DNA of 45,131 nt, taken from Clostridia bacterium (GTDB taxonomy: Bacteria; Bacillota; Clostridia; Oscillospirales; Acutalibacteraceae). The translations under genes and the position numbers were made by a program. The notes under the pieces are model-generated. The model had not been told where the DNA came from. It ran no database searches and saw nothing but the letters and a program-made list of their open reading frames with translations. The stretch is from positions 1 to 45,131 of the forward strand of contig CAAFXS010000042.1 of NCBI GenBank assembly GCA_900767025.1. Reading direction: 5' to 3'. Of the stretch, positions 6,908-15,291 are shown in pieces (position 1 is the stretch's first letter; each line of letters begins with the position of its first letter).

Positions 6908-7153
6908 ATGCGTAAAAGAATTCTTGAAACTAAAAATCAGATTAAACTGAAATTATATACCGATTATTTAGAAAAGAACAACATAAAATATAAAGCAAAA
7001 TTTGATTGGCTTATTTCACAAAGTTACCGTGTTTATATTGATAAAAAAGATTTTTCGAAAATTAACGAAAGAGAAATTTTGGGAGATATGTATGGCAGTA
7101 TTGAAAAAAGCTATTTTGGCGTTACTGAATTTCCAAATCAAAAAGACAATTAA
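6908..7153 (+). CDS. Hypothetical protein, 81 residues
   Basis: ATG 6908 has AAGGTG six bases upstream; an in-frame GTG at 6899 lies inside that ribosome-binding site and is less likely. The product is a small, charged, probably soluble alpha/beta protein (KRILETKNQIKLKLYTDYLEK at the start, then a YRVYIDKKDFSKI strand-turn region), with no Cys cluster and no membrane segment. I recognise no family. It lies alone between the tRNA unit and the cupin gene. Confidence 0.6.
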   Translation: MRKRILETKNQIKLKLYTDYLEKNNIKYKAKFDWLISQSYRVYIDKKDFSKINEREILGDMYGSIEKSYFGVTEFPNQKDN

Positions 7154-7352
7154 TACACAATTGCATAATGCTTAACTTATATAATAACATTTTTAATTCA
7201 TCTAACCTTACACCATTCAGTATGTGATAGAACCTTTTTCTAAAGTTTGACGGCTTGATTAAGTAATATTTAAAAGCAAATTATTATAATACAATAGCAA
7301 ATAATACTTATTTACATATAATACTATAAAAAATTAAAAAGGTGTGTTTAAT
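7154..7352. other. AT-rich intergenic region upstream of the cupin gene
   Basis: About 200 bases with no gene. It contains TTGACG (7247-7252) and TATAAT (7285-7290), which are not properly spaced from each other, so a promoter for the cupin gene is likely here but cannot be fixed. Confidence 0.4.
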
Positions 7353-7772
7353 GTGAATAATCATTGCTCAAAGGGTTTAAATCTGCAAGACCGGGGTAAA
7401 GAGCCAATTATATTTAACATAGATAATGCTACTAAAAAGAATGTCAATTTTCGCACTGCTTTTTGGACGGGCGAACACCTACAGCTAACGCTGATGAGCA
7501 TAAAGCCCGGTGGAGAAATAGGACTTGAATGTCACGAGGATACAGACCAGTTTTTAAGGATTGAAAGCGGTATTGCCCTTGTTAAAATGGGCAAAGACAA
7601 AAACAATCTTTCATACCAAAGAAAAGCAGACAAAAATTTTGCAATAATCGTACCTGCAGGAACCTGGCACAATATCATTAATATAGGCAATATTCCTTTA
7701 AAAATATATTCAATATATGCACCGCCTCATCATCCCTTCGGTACTGTGGAGCATTTGCCGAGCAAGCATTAA
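7353..7772 (+). CDS. Cupin domain-containing protein
   Basis: About 139 residues forming a single small beta-barrel. Cupin motif 1 reads GLECHEDTDQFLRIESGIALV and motif 2 reads PAGTWHNIINIGNIPLKIYSIYAPP, with metal-ligand candidates His, Asp/Glu and the His of TWHN. The conserved end HHPFGTV is typical of a clostridial mannose-6-phosphate-isomerase-like cupin family of unknown reaction. The start is taken as GTG 7353, eight bases after AAAAAGG; the GTG at 7344 overlaps the ribosome-binding site, and the ATG at 7351 is followed at once by a stop. It is convergent with the TPM gene. Confidence 0.85.
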   Translation: MNNHCSKGLNLQDRGKEPIIFNIDNATKKNVNFRTAFWTGEHLQLTLMSIKPGGEIGLECHEDTDQFLRIESGIALVKMGKDKNNLSYQRKADKNFAIIVPAGTWHNIINIGNIPLKIYSIYAPPHHPFGTVEHLPSKH

Positions 7773-7809
7773 AAAAGCGTTTCAGGGCTTAGCCTTGAAA
7801 CGCTTTTAA
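7771..7809. terminator. Bidirectional terminator between the cupin and TPM genes
   Basis: AAAAGCGTTTCA-GGGCTTAGCC-TGAAACGCTTTT forms a stem of more than 12 bp with A-runs and T-runs on both sides. It can stop the cupin transcript (+) and the long stress-cluster operon (-). Confidence 0.9.
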
Positions 7810-7811
7810 TA

Positions 7812-8759
7812 TCAGAATTTTCCACCGCCACCGCCGTGGGTAGTACCTGATGAGCCGGAATGTGTTGAACTGCCTGAGGATGATGTTTCCTTAGGTATTT
7901 CGGTTCTGGTAACATTTGTGTATACAAAATTATCGTATGAGCCTGTAACCTGAAGAGAGCCGTTCACAAGATAATCTTGGGCATTAGCGTTCATATGCAC
8001 TGCCTTTGTATACTTTTTCTTTACATTCACCATTGTGATAGCTGCACAGGCAACACCGATAACAAGAGAAATAATAATTGCTTTAATTGTTTCAAGTATA
8101 CTGTGCGGCAAATTGCCGTTATCATAAGGCTCGCCGTTTTTAGCTTGAGTAACAAATTCGTCAATAAGGTCAGCATACAGATTGAATGCACCTGCCCAGT
8201 CACCGTCACCTAAATCGGGTGTAATCTGCTTACCGATATACTGAATACCTGCATCGGTAAGTGCAGTTATACCGTATCCCGTGGTGGATATGTACCAATC
8301 ATTATCCTCAAGGCTGATTAACAGCAGACAGCCGTCATTATTTTCGCCAAAGCCGTAGCCGTTATAATCGTATATATCATCTGCCAGCTCCTGCGCAGTG
8401 GCATAGCCTTGAAGGTCATCCACAGTGACAATTACAATATCAAACTGCTGTCTTTCGCAGATTTCATTCAGCTTTTCAGTAAGTGCCGTAAATTCGCTGT
8501 CAGAAAGCAAATATGCGGCATCCACAACCCTGTTATATTCGTCATAGGGCTGGGACTCCATCTCATCATCGGGAACCTCATAAAGCGCGTAATCGTCAGT
8601 GTAGGTATCGTCCGGCTCAGAGCCGTAATTTTCATATTGCTCCTGACCGTTACCGTTTTCAAAGTAGGTATCGTTCAACAACTCATCTGCATAAGCCGGC
8701 ATTACCATACTTAAAAGAAGTGCAAGGGTTGTTAAAAAAACAAATAATTTCTTTTTCAT
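7812..8759 (-). CDS. TPM-domain membrane protein (YgcG/YdjH-like), last gene of the SPFH cluster
   Basis: 315 residues. They comprise a signal peptide (KKKLFVFLTTLALLLSMVMPAYA), an acidic linker, and a TPM_phosphatase domain of about 120 residues that starts at RVVDAAYLLSDSEFTALTEKLNEI and includes FDIVIVTVDDLQG and NDGCLLLISLEDNDWYISTTGYG. A transmembrane helix follows (IKAIIISLVIGVACAAITMV), then a cytoplasmic tail ending in GGGGGKF. TPM proteins are membrane-anchored with the domain outside; the Bacillus homologue YdjH works with YdjG and YdjI in the PspA membrane-stress response. The start at 8759 is chosen because GGAGG lies eight bases upstream; the ATG six bases earlier is too close. 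It is 13 bases from the zinc-ribbon gene. Confidence 0.88.
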   Translation of the reverse strand: MKKKLFVFLTTLALLLSMVMPAYADELLNDTYFENGNGQEQYENYGSEPDDTYTDDYALYEVPDDEMESQPYDEYNRVVDAAYLLSDSEFTALTEKLNEICERQQFDIVIVTVDDLQGYATAQELADDIYDYNGYGFGENNDGCLLLISLEDNDWYISTTGYGITALTDAGIQYIGKQITPDLGDGDWAGAFNLYADLIDEFVTQAKNGEPYDNGNLPHSILETIKAIIISLVIGVACAAITMVNVKKKYTKAVHMNANAQDYLVNGSLQVTGSYDNFVYTNVTRTEIPKETSSSGSSTHSGSSGTTHGGGGGKF

Positions 8760-8772
8760 ATCCATGCCCTCC

Positions 8773-9864
8773 TTATAATAAACCAAACAATCTGCCCAGG
8801 AAGAATACCGCCGCCGTTACGCCGACAGCAACACCTGTAAACAGAGCTGCAAGCTTTCCGTTATCAACCGGAAGATTTCCTATGAACTTACCTGTCTGTC
8901 CGTTCATGGCAAAGGTGTATTTTTCACCCTTATATTCCGTGTTCAAAATCCACACGGGAAACAGTGCATATTTTGATACACCGCTTAAAAGCTGAACATT
9001 ACTGCTCTTTGGTGTTAGTGATACATATCCCTGAGCTGTGCTGCCCAAGGTATCAATAGCACTGCTTTTAACACGTTCATTTGCTCTTGGAATAGACGAC
9101 TGCATATCCACATCATATTTATCTGCAAGATAGCCTGCCAAATACGCTGTTTGGAAATCAACCGCCTCGCGAAAATCAAAGGGTTCTATTGACTCCATTA
9201 AGTCATCGGGCATTTTTGTAGAACCGTCAACAGGTATATTTGAAAAGCTCATATTACCCTGACGGTAAACATCAAAAAAGCTTGTTTCGGTATAGTCATA
9301 ATTACTGTCACGCCATTTTCTAACCCTTGTGCCCTCATACTGCACTGCTGCATTAATGTTTGAATCAAATAACCAGAAAGGAACATATATACCTTTAATT
9401 TCTTCAAGCCTGTTTTTACTTTTGAAGGTGCTCGGAGCAAACTTTTTAGAGCTTACATATGCTTTAAGCTTTTCCTTTGCTGCCTTTTTGTCAAGCTTAA
9501 AAGGTATAACAAAATCCGGCTTTAATGCTCCGGAAAACTTTCCTGCAACCACAACAGGATTTCCGCAAAACGGACAGCTTGTTGCCGCAGTGTTTTCGTC
9601 GCCAACAATTTCGCCGCCACAGGATTTGCAAACATAAGTATTAAGGCCGTCTGTTTCTCCGTCTACCCATTGATTGTCTGCATTTGTCTGCCAATTATCC
9701 ATTTGGTCGGCACCGTCGGTTGTCTTCAAGGTTTCGTCCATAGCCTTAAGTGCTTCTACGTCAAATTCCGAGTCACAAAACGGGCATTTCAGCTTTTGCG
9801 TTTCAGTGTCAAATTCAAGGGCACCGCCACAGTTGAGGCATTTATATTCATATAAATCACTCAT
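8773..9864 (-). CDS. Zinc-ribbon membrane protein, YdjG-like
   Basis: 363 residues. The N-terminus has two zinc ribbons: CLNCGGALEFD...CPFCDSEF (residues about 9-35) and CKSCGGEIVGD...CPFCGNPV (about 79-105). A beta-rich middle follows (DFVIPFKLDKKAAKEKL; GIYVPFWLFDSNI; FPVWILNTEYKGEKYTFAMNGQTG), then a single C-terminal membrane helix (LAALFTGVAVGVTAAVFFLGRLFGLL). This matches the TFIIB-type zinc-ribbon/YdjG family next to TPM and SPFH genes in Bacillota. The C-terminal anchor puts the zinc ribbons in the cytoplasm, where they could contact the SPFH or TPM partners (inference). The ribosome-binding site AAGGAG lies before ATG 9864. Confidence 0.85.
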   Translation of the reverse strand: MSDLYEYKCLNCGGALEFDTETQKLKCPFCDSEFDVEALKAMDETLKTTDGADQMDNWQTNADNQWVDGETDGLNTYVCKSCGGEIVGDENTAATSCPFCGNPVVVAGKFSGALKPDFVIPFKLDKKAAKEKLKAYVSSKKFAPSTFKSKNRLEEIKGIYVPFWLFDSNINAAVQYEGTRVRKWRDSNYDYTETSFFDVYRQGNMSFSNIPVDGSTKMPDDLMESIEPFDFREAVDFQTAYLAGYLADKYDVDMQSSIPRANERVKSSAIDTLGSTAQGYVSLTPKSSNVQLLSGVSKYALFPVWILNTEYKGEKYTFAMNGQTGKFIGNLPVDNGKLAALFTGVAVGVTAAVFFLGRLFGLL

Positions 9865-9886
9865 AATATTCTCCTTTTTTTAGAGA

Positions 9887-9915
9887 TAACAGGCGAACGA
9901 AGTTCGCCTGTTATA
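9887..9915. other. Perfect intergenic hairpin without a U-tract
   Basis: ATAACAGGCGAAC-GAA-GTTCGCCTGTTAT is a 13-bp perfect stem in the 85-base gap between two operon genes. Neither strand has a T-run right after it, so it is more likely an mRNA-processing or stability element, or a weak terminator that tunes the last two genes. Confidence 0.6.
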
Positions 9916-9949
9916 ATGCCGTAGTACTGTTTTTAATAATAAATTATTG

Positions 9950-11557
9950 TTAGAGAGTTACAACAGACTTGGTGCCTGTGCTCCAATTACTGTAAAAATA
10001 TTTGCCGCCTACATTCTTATAGGTTCTTATTCTTACATAATATCTTGTTTTACTTGCTCTGCCTGTTACGGTTTTGCTTGTAGCACTTGACGGACCTGCG
10101 TAGATTGTTGCAGCATTTGAGAAATCACTCTTTGTTGAATACTGAATTTGATAGCCTGTTGTGTTGTTTGTTTGCTTATTCCACTTAAGTGTAAAGCCGT
10201 TCTTTATACCTGTAAAGCCGCCCTGTGCTGAGGTTAAGAAGGTTGTGCCCTTTGGATTAATGTAGTAAGGATATGTGTATGATGTACCCTTATAGCCACC
10301 TACCATTGTTACGGTTACTGTATATCTGCCGACTTCCTTTGAATTAAAGTTGCTGTAGCTTACAACAAAATCCTCTTTATACTCAAGTGCTTTGCCGTTG
10401 GCATCTGTTACTGTAACGCTTGGTCTTTGAACTGTGCCGTTATAGGTAATTGTGTTCTTGTTGAGCTTTGGTGTTGCTCCGGTAATAGGATTAATGGTGT
10501 AGCTGTATACCCTAAAATCATTGTAGTTGCCAACCATTTGAACATATACATAGTATGTGCCCGGATCTACAGAATTCCAGTTGCTGTAAGAAACGGTGAA
10601 ATCCTTTTTGTAGGTAAGCTGGGTGCCGTTCCTGTCAAACACTGTGATTAACGGTCTTTGAACCTTGCCGTTATAGTTAAAGGTTGTGGCTGACTTTCTG
10701 ATAGTTGCTGACTTTGGAATTACGGTTGTGCCGTTAGCAAAAGCCTTGCCGCAATCTGCGCATACAGTACCGTTTGTGTAGCCGTCAGCTGTGCAGGTGG
10801 CAGGCACTACTCCTTTTGTGGTGTTTTTATGAGAGCAAACATAAAAGCAAGGGGAAGCATCGCCGAATGTTCCTACGTACTTGCCGTTTACATAAAGCCT
10901 TGTTGTACTGTTCCAGTCGCTTCTGTCATAATCTACCCAATCGTCGCCGTCAAAGGAATATGTTACACCGTCCTGAAAATAATCATCCGATGTTTCCCAA
11001 TACTGCGTTCCTGTTGCACCGTAGCCTGACGGAAAAGTTGTGGTGGAGAACTCAAAATCCTCAACCGCATCGCCTACCTGTGGCTCCGGAATATTAAAGA
11101 AAACAGCCTCAAGCCTAACGAAGTCGTAATCAGAGGGTGCAACTCTTGACAATACAAAATTAGCTGTTACATCATCATCTTCATAGCTATAAATTTTAAA
11201 GACGTATTCTGTACCTGCTACAAAAGTGAATGGGTCTGTAATAAAGTTAAGACCGTAATCACCTATAATATAGTTGTCGTCAAAACGAACAAGATAATCA
11301 TCATGCGCTACTTTATCTTCACTATCATAGATGTAGCACTTTAAATCAACCTGATCCCTATAATAGAAATAATAGGCACCGGTACGCTTTGGTGTGAATT
11401 TGAAATAGGTATAGCCTTCACTCTTTATTGTTCTTGTGAAGGTGGTAGGACCTGTTAAAACAGCGTCATAATCCAATGCAAAGGCAGTTGTGCCAAAGCA
11501 GGTAAGGGTTGATAATGCCATAATAACGGCTAATATCATAGATAATGTCTTTTTCAT
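9950..11557 (-). CDS. Secreted multidomain protein (PPC-like, bacterial Ig-like repeats, FN3-type tail)
   Basis: 535 residues with a signal peptide (KKTLSMILAVIMALSTLTCF...AFA). Residues about 35-145 look like a pre-peptidase C-terminal-type beta-sandwich (FTRTIKSEGYTYFKFTPKRTG, FVAGTEYVFKIYSY). A Cys motif C-S-H-K...C-T-A-D-G-Y...C-A-D-C-G follows near 250-280. Next come two repeats of about 80 residues (FNYNGKVQRPLITVFDRNG...; ITYNGTVQRPSVTVTDANG...), then a tail of about 95 residues with an FN3-like WNKQTNNTTGYQIQYSTKSD core. There is no LPxTG motif or final membrane helix. The same repeat and tail occur in the phosphoesterase at 20.3 kb. It lies in the middle of the stress cluster, so it may be a surface sensor or effector of that system; no enzyme motif is seen. 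Confidence 0.75.
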   Translation of the reverse strand: MKKTLSMILAVIMALSTLTCFGTTAFALDYDAVLTGPTTFTRTIKSEGYTYFKFTPKRTGAYYFYYRDQVDLKCYIYDSEDKVAHDDYLVRFDDNYIIGDYGLNFITDPFTFVAGTEYVFKIYSYEDDDVTANFVLSRVAPSDYDFVRLEAVFFNIPEPQVGDAVEDFEFSTTTFPSGYGATGTQYWETSDDYFQDGVTYSFDGDDWVDYDRSDWNSTTRLYVNGKYVGTFGDASPCFYVCSHKNTTKGVVPATCTADGYTNGTVCADCGKAFANGTTVIPKSATIRKSATTFNYNGKVQRPLITVFDRNGTQLTYKKDFTVSYSNWNSVDPGTYYVYVQMVGNYNDFRVYSYTINPITGATPKLNKNTITYNGTVQRPSVTVTDANGKALEYKEDFVVSYSNFNSKEVGRYTVTVTMVGGYKGTSYTYPYYINPKGTTFLTSAQGGFTGIKNGFTLKWNKQTNNTTGYQIQYSTKSDFSNAATIYAGPSSATSKTVTGRASKTRYYVRIRTYKNVGGKYFYSNWSTGTKSVVTL

Positions 11558-11581
11558 AATTAATCTCCTTTATGTTAATAA

Positions 11582-12583
11582 TTACTGTTTTGTTGTACCG
11601 CAGTTCATACAGAAGTTGCCTGTATTTTGTGTACCGCAGTTAGGACAAAACCAAGCCGCATTTTGCACAGGCTGTTGCGGCTGTGCGTAGCCTTGGTTTT
11701 GCATTGGCTGTTGGGGTTGTGCATAGCCACCCTGCATAGGCTGTTGAGAGTAGGTCTGATTTTGCATTGGCTGGCCGCAGCCGTTATTCATAGGCTGATA
11801 ACCGCCCTGCATAGGCTGACCGTAGCAACCGCCCATTGGCTGTTGTGCACCGGCTTGCTTAATCTGCTGGCAAAGCTGCATAATCTGCACAGCACAATCA
11901 TAAGCCTGCATAAGCTCCATATTATTACCGGATGAAACATAGGCAGCGTTAAATGAAATAGGTTTTGTAATATATGGGTCGGTAATCCTAAAGCAAACAT
12001 TAACAGCACTAACCTCTTTAACAGTGGTACTGCTAAATGAAGCTGATGATGAATTACGGATAAACGGTTGTGCCGACAACGGCACATTGACCATACTGTT
12101 TTGCATATTCATATTGTTCATAAATGAGCCAAAGCCACCGCGGTTCATTTGAGGACCGTTATCAAAGTTATCACGACTGTCGGGAATACCGTCACCGTCC
12201 GAGTCAGACATTGACCTGTAATCAAGCTCAATCCAAAAATCCTGAAGCTGTGAAAAATCAAAAACCTGTGGGTTGCCTGATTTGTAATCCCTATTATCAA
12301 CGGCAAAAATGAACCAGCGGTTGTTAAAATCAACCTGAAGTGTACTGTTTCTGCCTCCTGCAGTTGCCATACAGCTAAACTGCTGATACTTTTGTTTGTT
12401 TTGCTCCCTTAATTCAAGGTGCTTTTTTACATCTTCAACAGACCTGCTTTTCCAGCTGTCAGTAAACGAGCCAAGCTTATGCTTACAGTCACTGCAAAGT
12501 AAACCGTCATTTAACTTTTGTTGGGTGAGCATATTGATTTTGTCACCGCATATATCACAAAATTTTTTGTCAAAAAGACCCAT
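11582..12583 (-). CDS. DUF4428-like protein with terminal zinc ribbon
   Basis: 333 residues. The N-terminal zinc-binding module FCDICGDKINMLTQQKL..LLCSDCKHKL is the DUF4428 signature. A beta-domain of about 80 residues (WFIFAVDNRDYKSGNPQVFDFSQLQDFWIEL) and a linker follow. Residues about 215-300 are low-complexity Gln-Pro-Met-Gly repeats (QPMQGGY, QPMQNQ), and the end is a zinc ribbon FCPNCGTQNTGNFCMNCG. The linker contains SDSDGDGIPDSRDNFD, a thrombospondin-type-3-like calcium loop that is unusual for a protein with no signal peptide. The terminal ribbon and Gln/Met-rich linker mirror those of the SPFH protein upstream. The role is unknown; interaction within the cluster is inferred. The start is supported by AAAGGAAAA. 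Confidence 0.78.
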   Translation of the reverse strand: MGLFDKKFCDICGDKINMLTQQKLNDGLLCSDCKHKLGSFTDSWKSRSVEDVKKHLELREQNKQKYQQFSCMATAGGRNSTLQVDFNNRWFIFAVDNRDYKSGNPQVFDFSQLQDFWIELDYRSMSDSDGDGIPDSRDNFDNGPQMNRGGFGSFMNNMNMQNSMVNVPLSAQPFIRNSSSASFSSTTVKEVSAVNVCFRITDPYITKPISFNAAYVSSGNNMELMQAYDCAVQIMQLCQQIKQAGAQQPMGGCYGQPMQGGYQPMNNGCGQPMQNQTYSQQPMQGGYAQPQQPMQNQGYAQPQQPVQNAAWFCPNCGTQNTGNFCMNCGTTKQ

Positions 12584-12650
12584 AATACATTTTCCTTTCT
12601 TTTGGTTTTTAGATATCGAACCGTTGCTTTAAGCAGGTTCTGATTACTTT

Positions 12651-14129
12651 TTATTGCTTATCGTTATCGTCAAAAATGTCACCGCACTCGGGACAGAATT
12701 TGGGCGGATTGTGAGGGTCATCCGGTTGCCAACCGCATTTATCGCACTTAAAAAGCGGTGTGCCTGCAGGCTTTTGCTGACCGCAGTTCATACAGAACTT
12801 ACCCTGATTAACTGTGCCGCACTGACAGGTCCATCCCTGCTGTGGCTGTGGCTTGGGCTGACCGCAATTAACACAGAATTTACCTGTTGCCGTTGCACCG
12901 CAGGAGCATTTCCAGCTGTCAGCAGATACCGGTGCAGGCTTAGGTGATCCGCATTCCGGACAGAACTTACCGGTTGCCATTGCGCCACAGGAACAGGTCC
13001 AACCGTCTACCGCCCCACCTGCAACCGATGGCGGAGCAGCCTGTTGCTGCATTGCCTGTTGCTGCATTGCCTGTTGCTGTGCTACTGCCTGCTGTGCCGC
13101 CATATCCTGCTGAACACCTGCATTGAAAAAACCCTGTGCCACACCAAAATCTGCTGCGCCGGCCTGCTGTGCCATTCCCATGCCCATAAATCCCATCATG
13201 GCGCCATTAGGATTGCCTGCTGCTATTTCCTTTGCATTTGCTGTGGAATCCACCATACGTCCTGCCATCATATATGGATTCCTACCCATAGTAACTGCAT
13301 CTTCCATCTGATTAATCTTCTTCATATCTTCCGAAGTTAAGGTAATCGGATTCAATGCAATAGATTGTACGCTGATTCCTCTGCGTTCCGCCCAGTCGCT
13401 TTTAAGAGCATTATTCATGGCATCCTTCAGCTCTTTGGTATGAGCCGGAATCTGTGCCGGGCGAAGCTCAAGTTCAGAAAGAGATGCAAATGCGGGCTGC
13501 AGAGCATCGATGAATTCGGTCTTTAACTGGTCATCAATTTCCTCTCTGGTAAATTCCTGCTGCACATTACCGCAAACTTCTGCATAAAACAGAAGCGGAT
13601 TTGTTATTTTATATGAATACACACCGTTACATCTTACCTGAACGGTTCTACGCATACCAAGCTCTTTGTTCACCACGTCAAACATAAAAGGATTTGATGT
13701 ACCGAACTTGTTATTCATAATTTCTTTAGTATTAAAGTAATAAACTCTTTGGTCCTTAGCGGTATCGCCGCCATATGTAAAACGTTTACCAACCGTTTTA
13801 AATCCCTCAATGACACTCTCTCCGAGATTACCGGCAAAAATACTCGGCTCGCTGGAGGTATCATAAGTAAATTCACCCGTCTCGGCACAGATTTCAACAA
13901 CCTTGCCTTGTTCAACTATAATCATACATTGACCGTTAGCAACAGCTATACCTGAACCGTTTGAAATAACATTATCGTTGCCCTTGTTGTTTGATGAACG
14001 GGAGCCTGTTCGTTTCTGACCTTTAACAACAAGAACATCCTTGCTGATTGAGTCACAATAGAAGAATTCCTTCCACTGATCTGCCATTGTGCCGCCGAGT
14101 GCACCGACGGCAGCTTTAATAAGTCCCAT
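12651..14129 (-). CDS. SPFH/Band-7 domain protein with four C-terminal zinc ribbons (YdjI-like)
   Basis: 492 residues. The N-terminal 300 residues match the YdjI / virion-core-protein-like SPFH branch: the opening MGLIKAAVGALGGTMADQWKEFFYCD, AVANGQCMIIVEQGKVVE, a beta-sandwich, then a helical part (FIDALQPAFASLSELELRPAQIPAHTKELKDAMN). A Met/Gly and Gln/Ala-rich linker (AQQAVAQQQAMQQQ) leads to four zinc ribbons, each CxCG or CxxCG ... CxxCG, at about residues 378-486. In Bacillus, YdjI recruits PspA to stressed membranes together with YdjG and YdjH. The same partners are here, downstream in the same operon, but no PspA gene is. Four stacked zinc ribbons are far more than in Bacillus YdjI as I recall it. 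The ribosome-binding site is AGGAG before ATG 14129. Confidence 0.88.
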   Translation of the reverse strand: MGLIKAAVGALGGTMADQWKEFFYCDSISKDVLVVKGQKRTGSRSSNNKGNDNVISNGSGIAVANGQCMIIVEQGKVVEICAETGEFTYDTSSEPSIFAGNLGESVIEGFKTVGKRFTYGGDTAKDQRVYYFNTKEIMNNKFGTSNPFMFDVVNKELGMRRTVQVRCNGVYSYKITNPLLFYAEVCGNVQQEFTREEIDDQLKTEFIDALQPAFASLSELELRPAQIPAHTKELKDAMNNALKSDWAERRGISVQSIALNPITLTSEDMKKINQMEDAVTMGRNPYMMAGRMVDSTANAKEIAAGNPNGAMMGFMGMGMAQQAGAADFGVAQGFFNAGVQQDMAAQQAVAQQQAMQQQAMQQQAAPPSVAGGAVDGWTCSCGAMATGKFCPECGSPKPAPVSADSWKCSCGATATGKFCVNCGQPKPQPQQGWTCQCGTVNQGKFCMNCGQQKPAGTPLFKCDKCGWQPDDPHNPPKFCPECGDIFDDNDKQ

Positions 14130-14158
14130 AAACTATTCTCCTAAATAAAATATTACTA

Positions 14159-14686
14159 TTAAGCCCAAGGATTACAGCTTTCCGGCTGACGGACATCAAC
14201 CAGCAAAAACTGCTCCCACAGATACCATTTTCCGTCCTTTGCCTGCCTAAGCTGAACTGCTCTTGGACTGTCTGCACCGCCGGATTTGATATACAGCTTT
14301 GCATATCCGCTTTCTGCATAGGAATACGGATTCTCGCTAACCTCAACAGTATAAGGTGTTGAAGGCTGATAATCGTTATCAGGAGTTGCACCGTTAAAAT
14401 ATGACCTTGGCACATAATCCTTACCTTTAAAGCGGTCTGCGATAAAGCTTTTATCCATACCGCTCATTGGCCTTGGACCACGCAAATAATCAAGCATTTT
14501 AAGCGAAAGCTCTTTATCCTTGGGATAATAACAAAATGCAAGAACTGTCATTGCGGCAGTATCAAAGGGTGTGGCAAGTGACGCTTGCGGTATTGCAGTA
14601 AACTGTTGCAAATCATCCGGCAGTGTTGAAAATATAATTCTTTCCGTTTTGCCGGAGCTTTGTGCAGTACTGTAAAAAATTCCCAT
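14159..14686 (-). CDS. DUF6935-like protein
   Basis: 175 residues, soluble, no signal peptide. Recognisable stretches are FDTAAMTVLAFCYYPKDKELSLKMLDYLRGPRPMS, FIADRFKGKDYVPRSYFNGATP and the end VQLRQAKDGKWYLWEQFLLVDVRQP. I associate this pattern with DUF6935, a family found beside SPFH/zinc-ribbon genes in Clostridia; the assignment is from memory. The function is unknown. AAGGGGGG lies six bases before ATG 14686. The gene is tightly packed between the anchored protein and the SPFH gene. Confidence 0.6.
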   Translation of the reverse strand: MGIFYSTAQSSGKTERIIFSTLPDDLQQFTAIPQASLATPFDTAAMTVLAFCYYPKDKELSLKMLDYLRGPRPMSGMDKSFIADRFKGKDYVPRSYFNGATPDNDYQPSTPYTVEVSENPYSYAESGYAKLYIKSGGADSPRAVQLRQAKDGKWYLWEQFLLVDVRQPESCNPWA

Positions 14687-14723
14687 AAAATACCCCCCCT
14701 TCTTATTTTTTCATATATTTACA

Positions 14724-15236
14724 TCATTCTTCTATATATGAAATCAGTGTATTATAAACCTCTGACATAAGCTGAGTTGCGTTATCGGGCAACTCCATAT
14801 TTGTGCTGACTGTAACTGATTTTATTGCATTTTCAAAGCGGACAACGGTAACAGGTGCATCAAGGGCAATGTACTCACTGTCAGGAAGACTGCCCCATTC
14901 TCCTACTGCGTACCTGTCATAAATATTTCTTATCTTATCAAGTGCATCAATATCAACTGTAATTGAATTATTAATTTGCTGACCGCCTGCATAGGGCGTT
15001 GAGGCATATACAATCTGTGCCTGAACATCGTTAATCTGCTCAATGCTGATATATAGCTCTTCACCGTCCATTCCGCCATAAACACTATATTCGCAAAGGT
15101 AACAATCAGCATTTATCATACCGTCACCGTCCATTACCTGCTTTTGAATATATGTATACACAACCGCAAATGAAACAGCCAATACAATAATTATCACCGC
15201 TATAATTACTACTGCGGTTTTAACAGTTTTATTCAT
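14724..15236 (-). CDS. Membrane-anchored extracytoplasmic protein of unknown function
   Basis: 170 residues. One N-terminal membrane helix (VKTAVVIIAVIIIVLAVSFAVVYTYI) preceded by a positive N-terminus predicts an exported C-terminal domain of about 140 residues. That domain contains GDGMINADCYLCEYSVYGGMDGEELYISI with two Cys four residues apart. No family is recognised. AGGTAA lies eight bases before ATG 15236. Its place between the TM2 gene and the DUF6935-like gene makes it a likely component of the same envelope system. Confidence 0.7.
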   Translation of the reverse strand: MNKTVKTAVVIIAVIIIVLAVSFAVVYTYIQKQVMDGDGMINADCYLCEYSVYGGMDGEELYISIEQINDVQAQIVYASTPYAGGQQINNSITVDIDALDKIRNIYDRYAVGEWGSLPDSEYIALDAPVTVVRFENAIKSVTVSTNMELPDNATQLMSEVYNTLISYIEE

Positions 15237-15291
15237 AGCTTATTACCTGTCAGTAAATATTAATACATTTCTATTTGAACAAAAAAGTCAT

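Noticed and set aside
9887..9915. Rho-independent terminator inside the SPFH operon
   Set aside because: The hairpin is perfect but neither strand has a T-run directly after it, so I list it only as a hairpin.
11640..11870. CRISPR-like or tandem DNA repeat
   Set aside because: The periodic sequence is coding: it encodes the QPMQGG-type repeats of the DUF4428-like protein. No CRISPR array is seen anywhere in the window.
12940..13340. Plus-strand open frames opposite the SPFH gene
   Set aside because: They are shadows caused by the Gln/Ala- and Cys-rich composition of the minus-strand gene and lack ribosome-binding sites.
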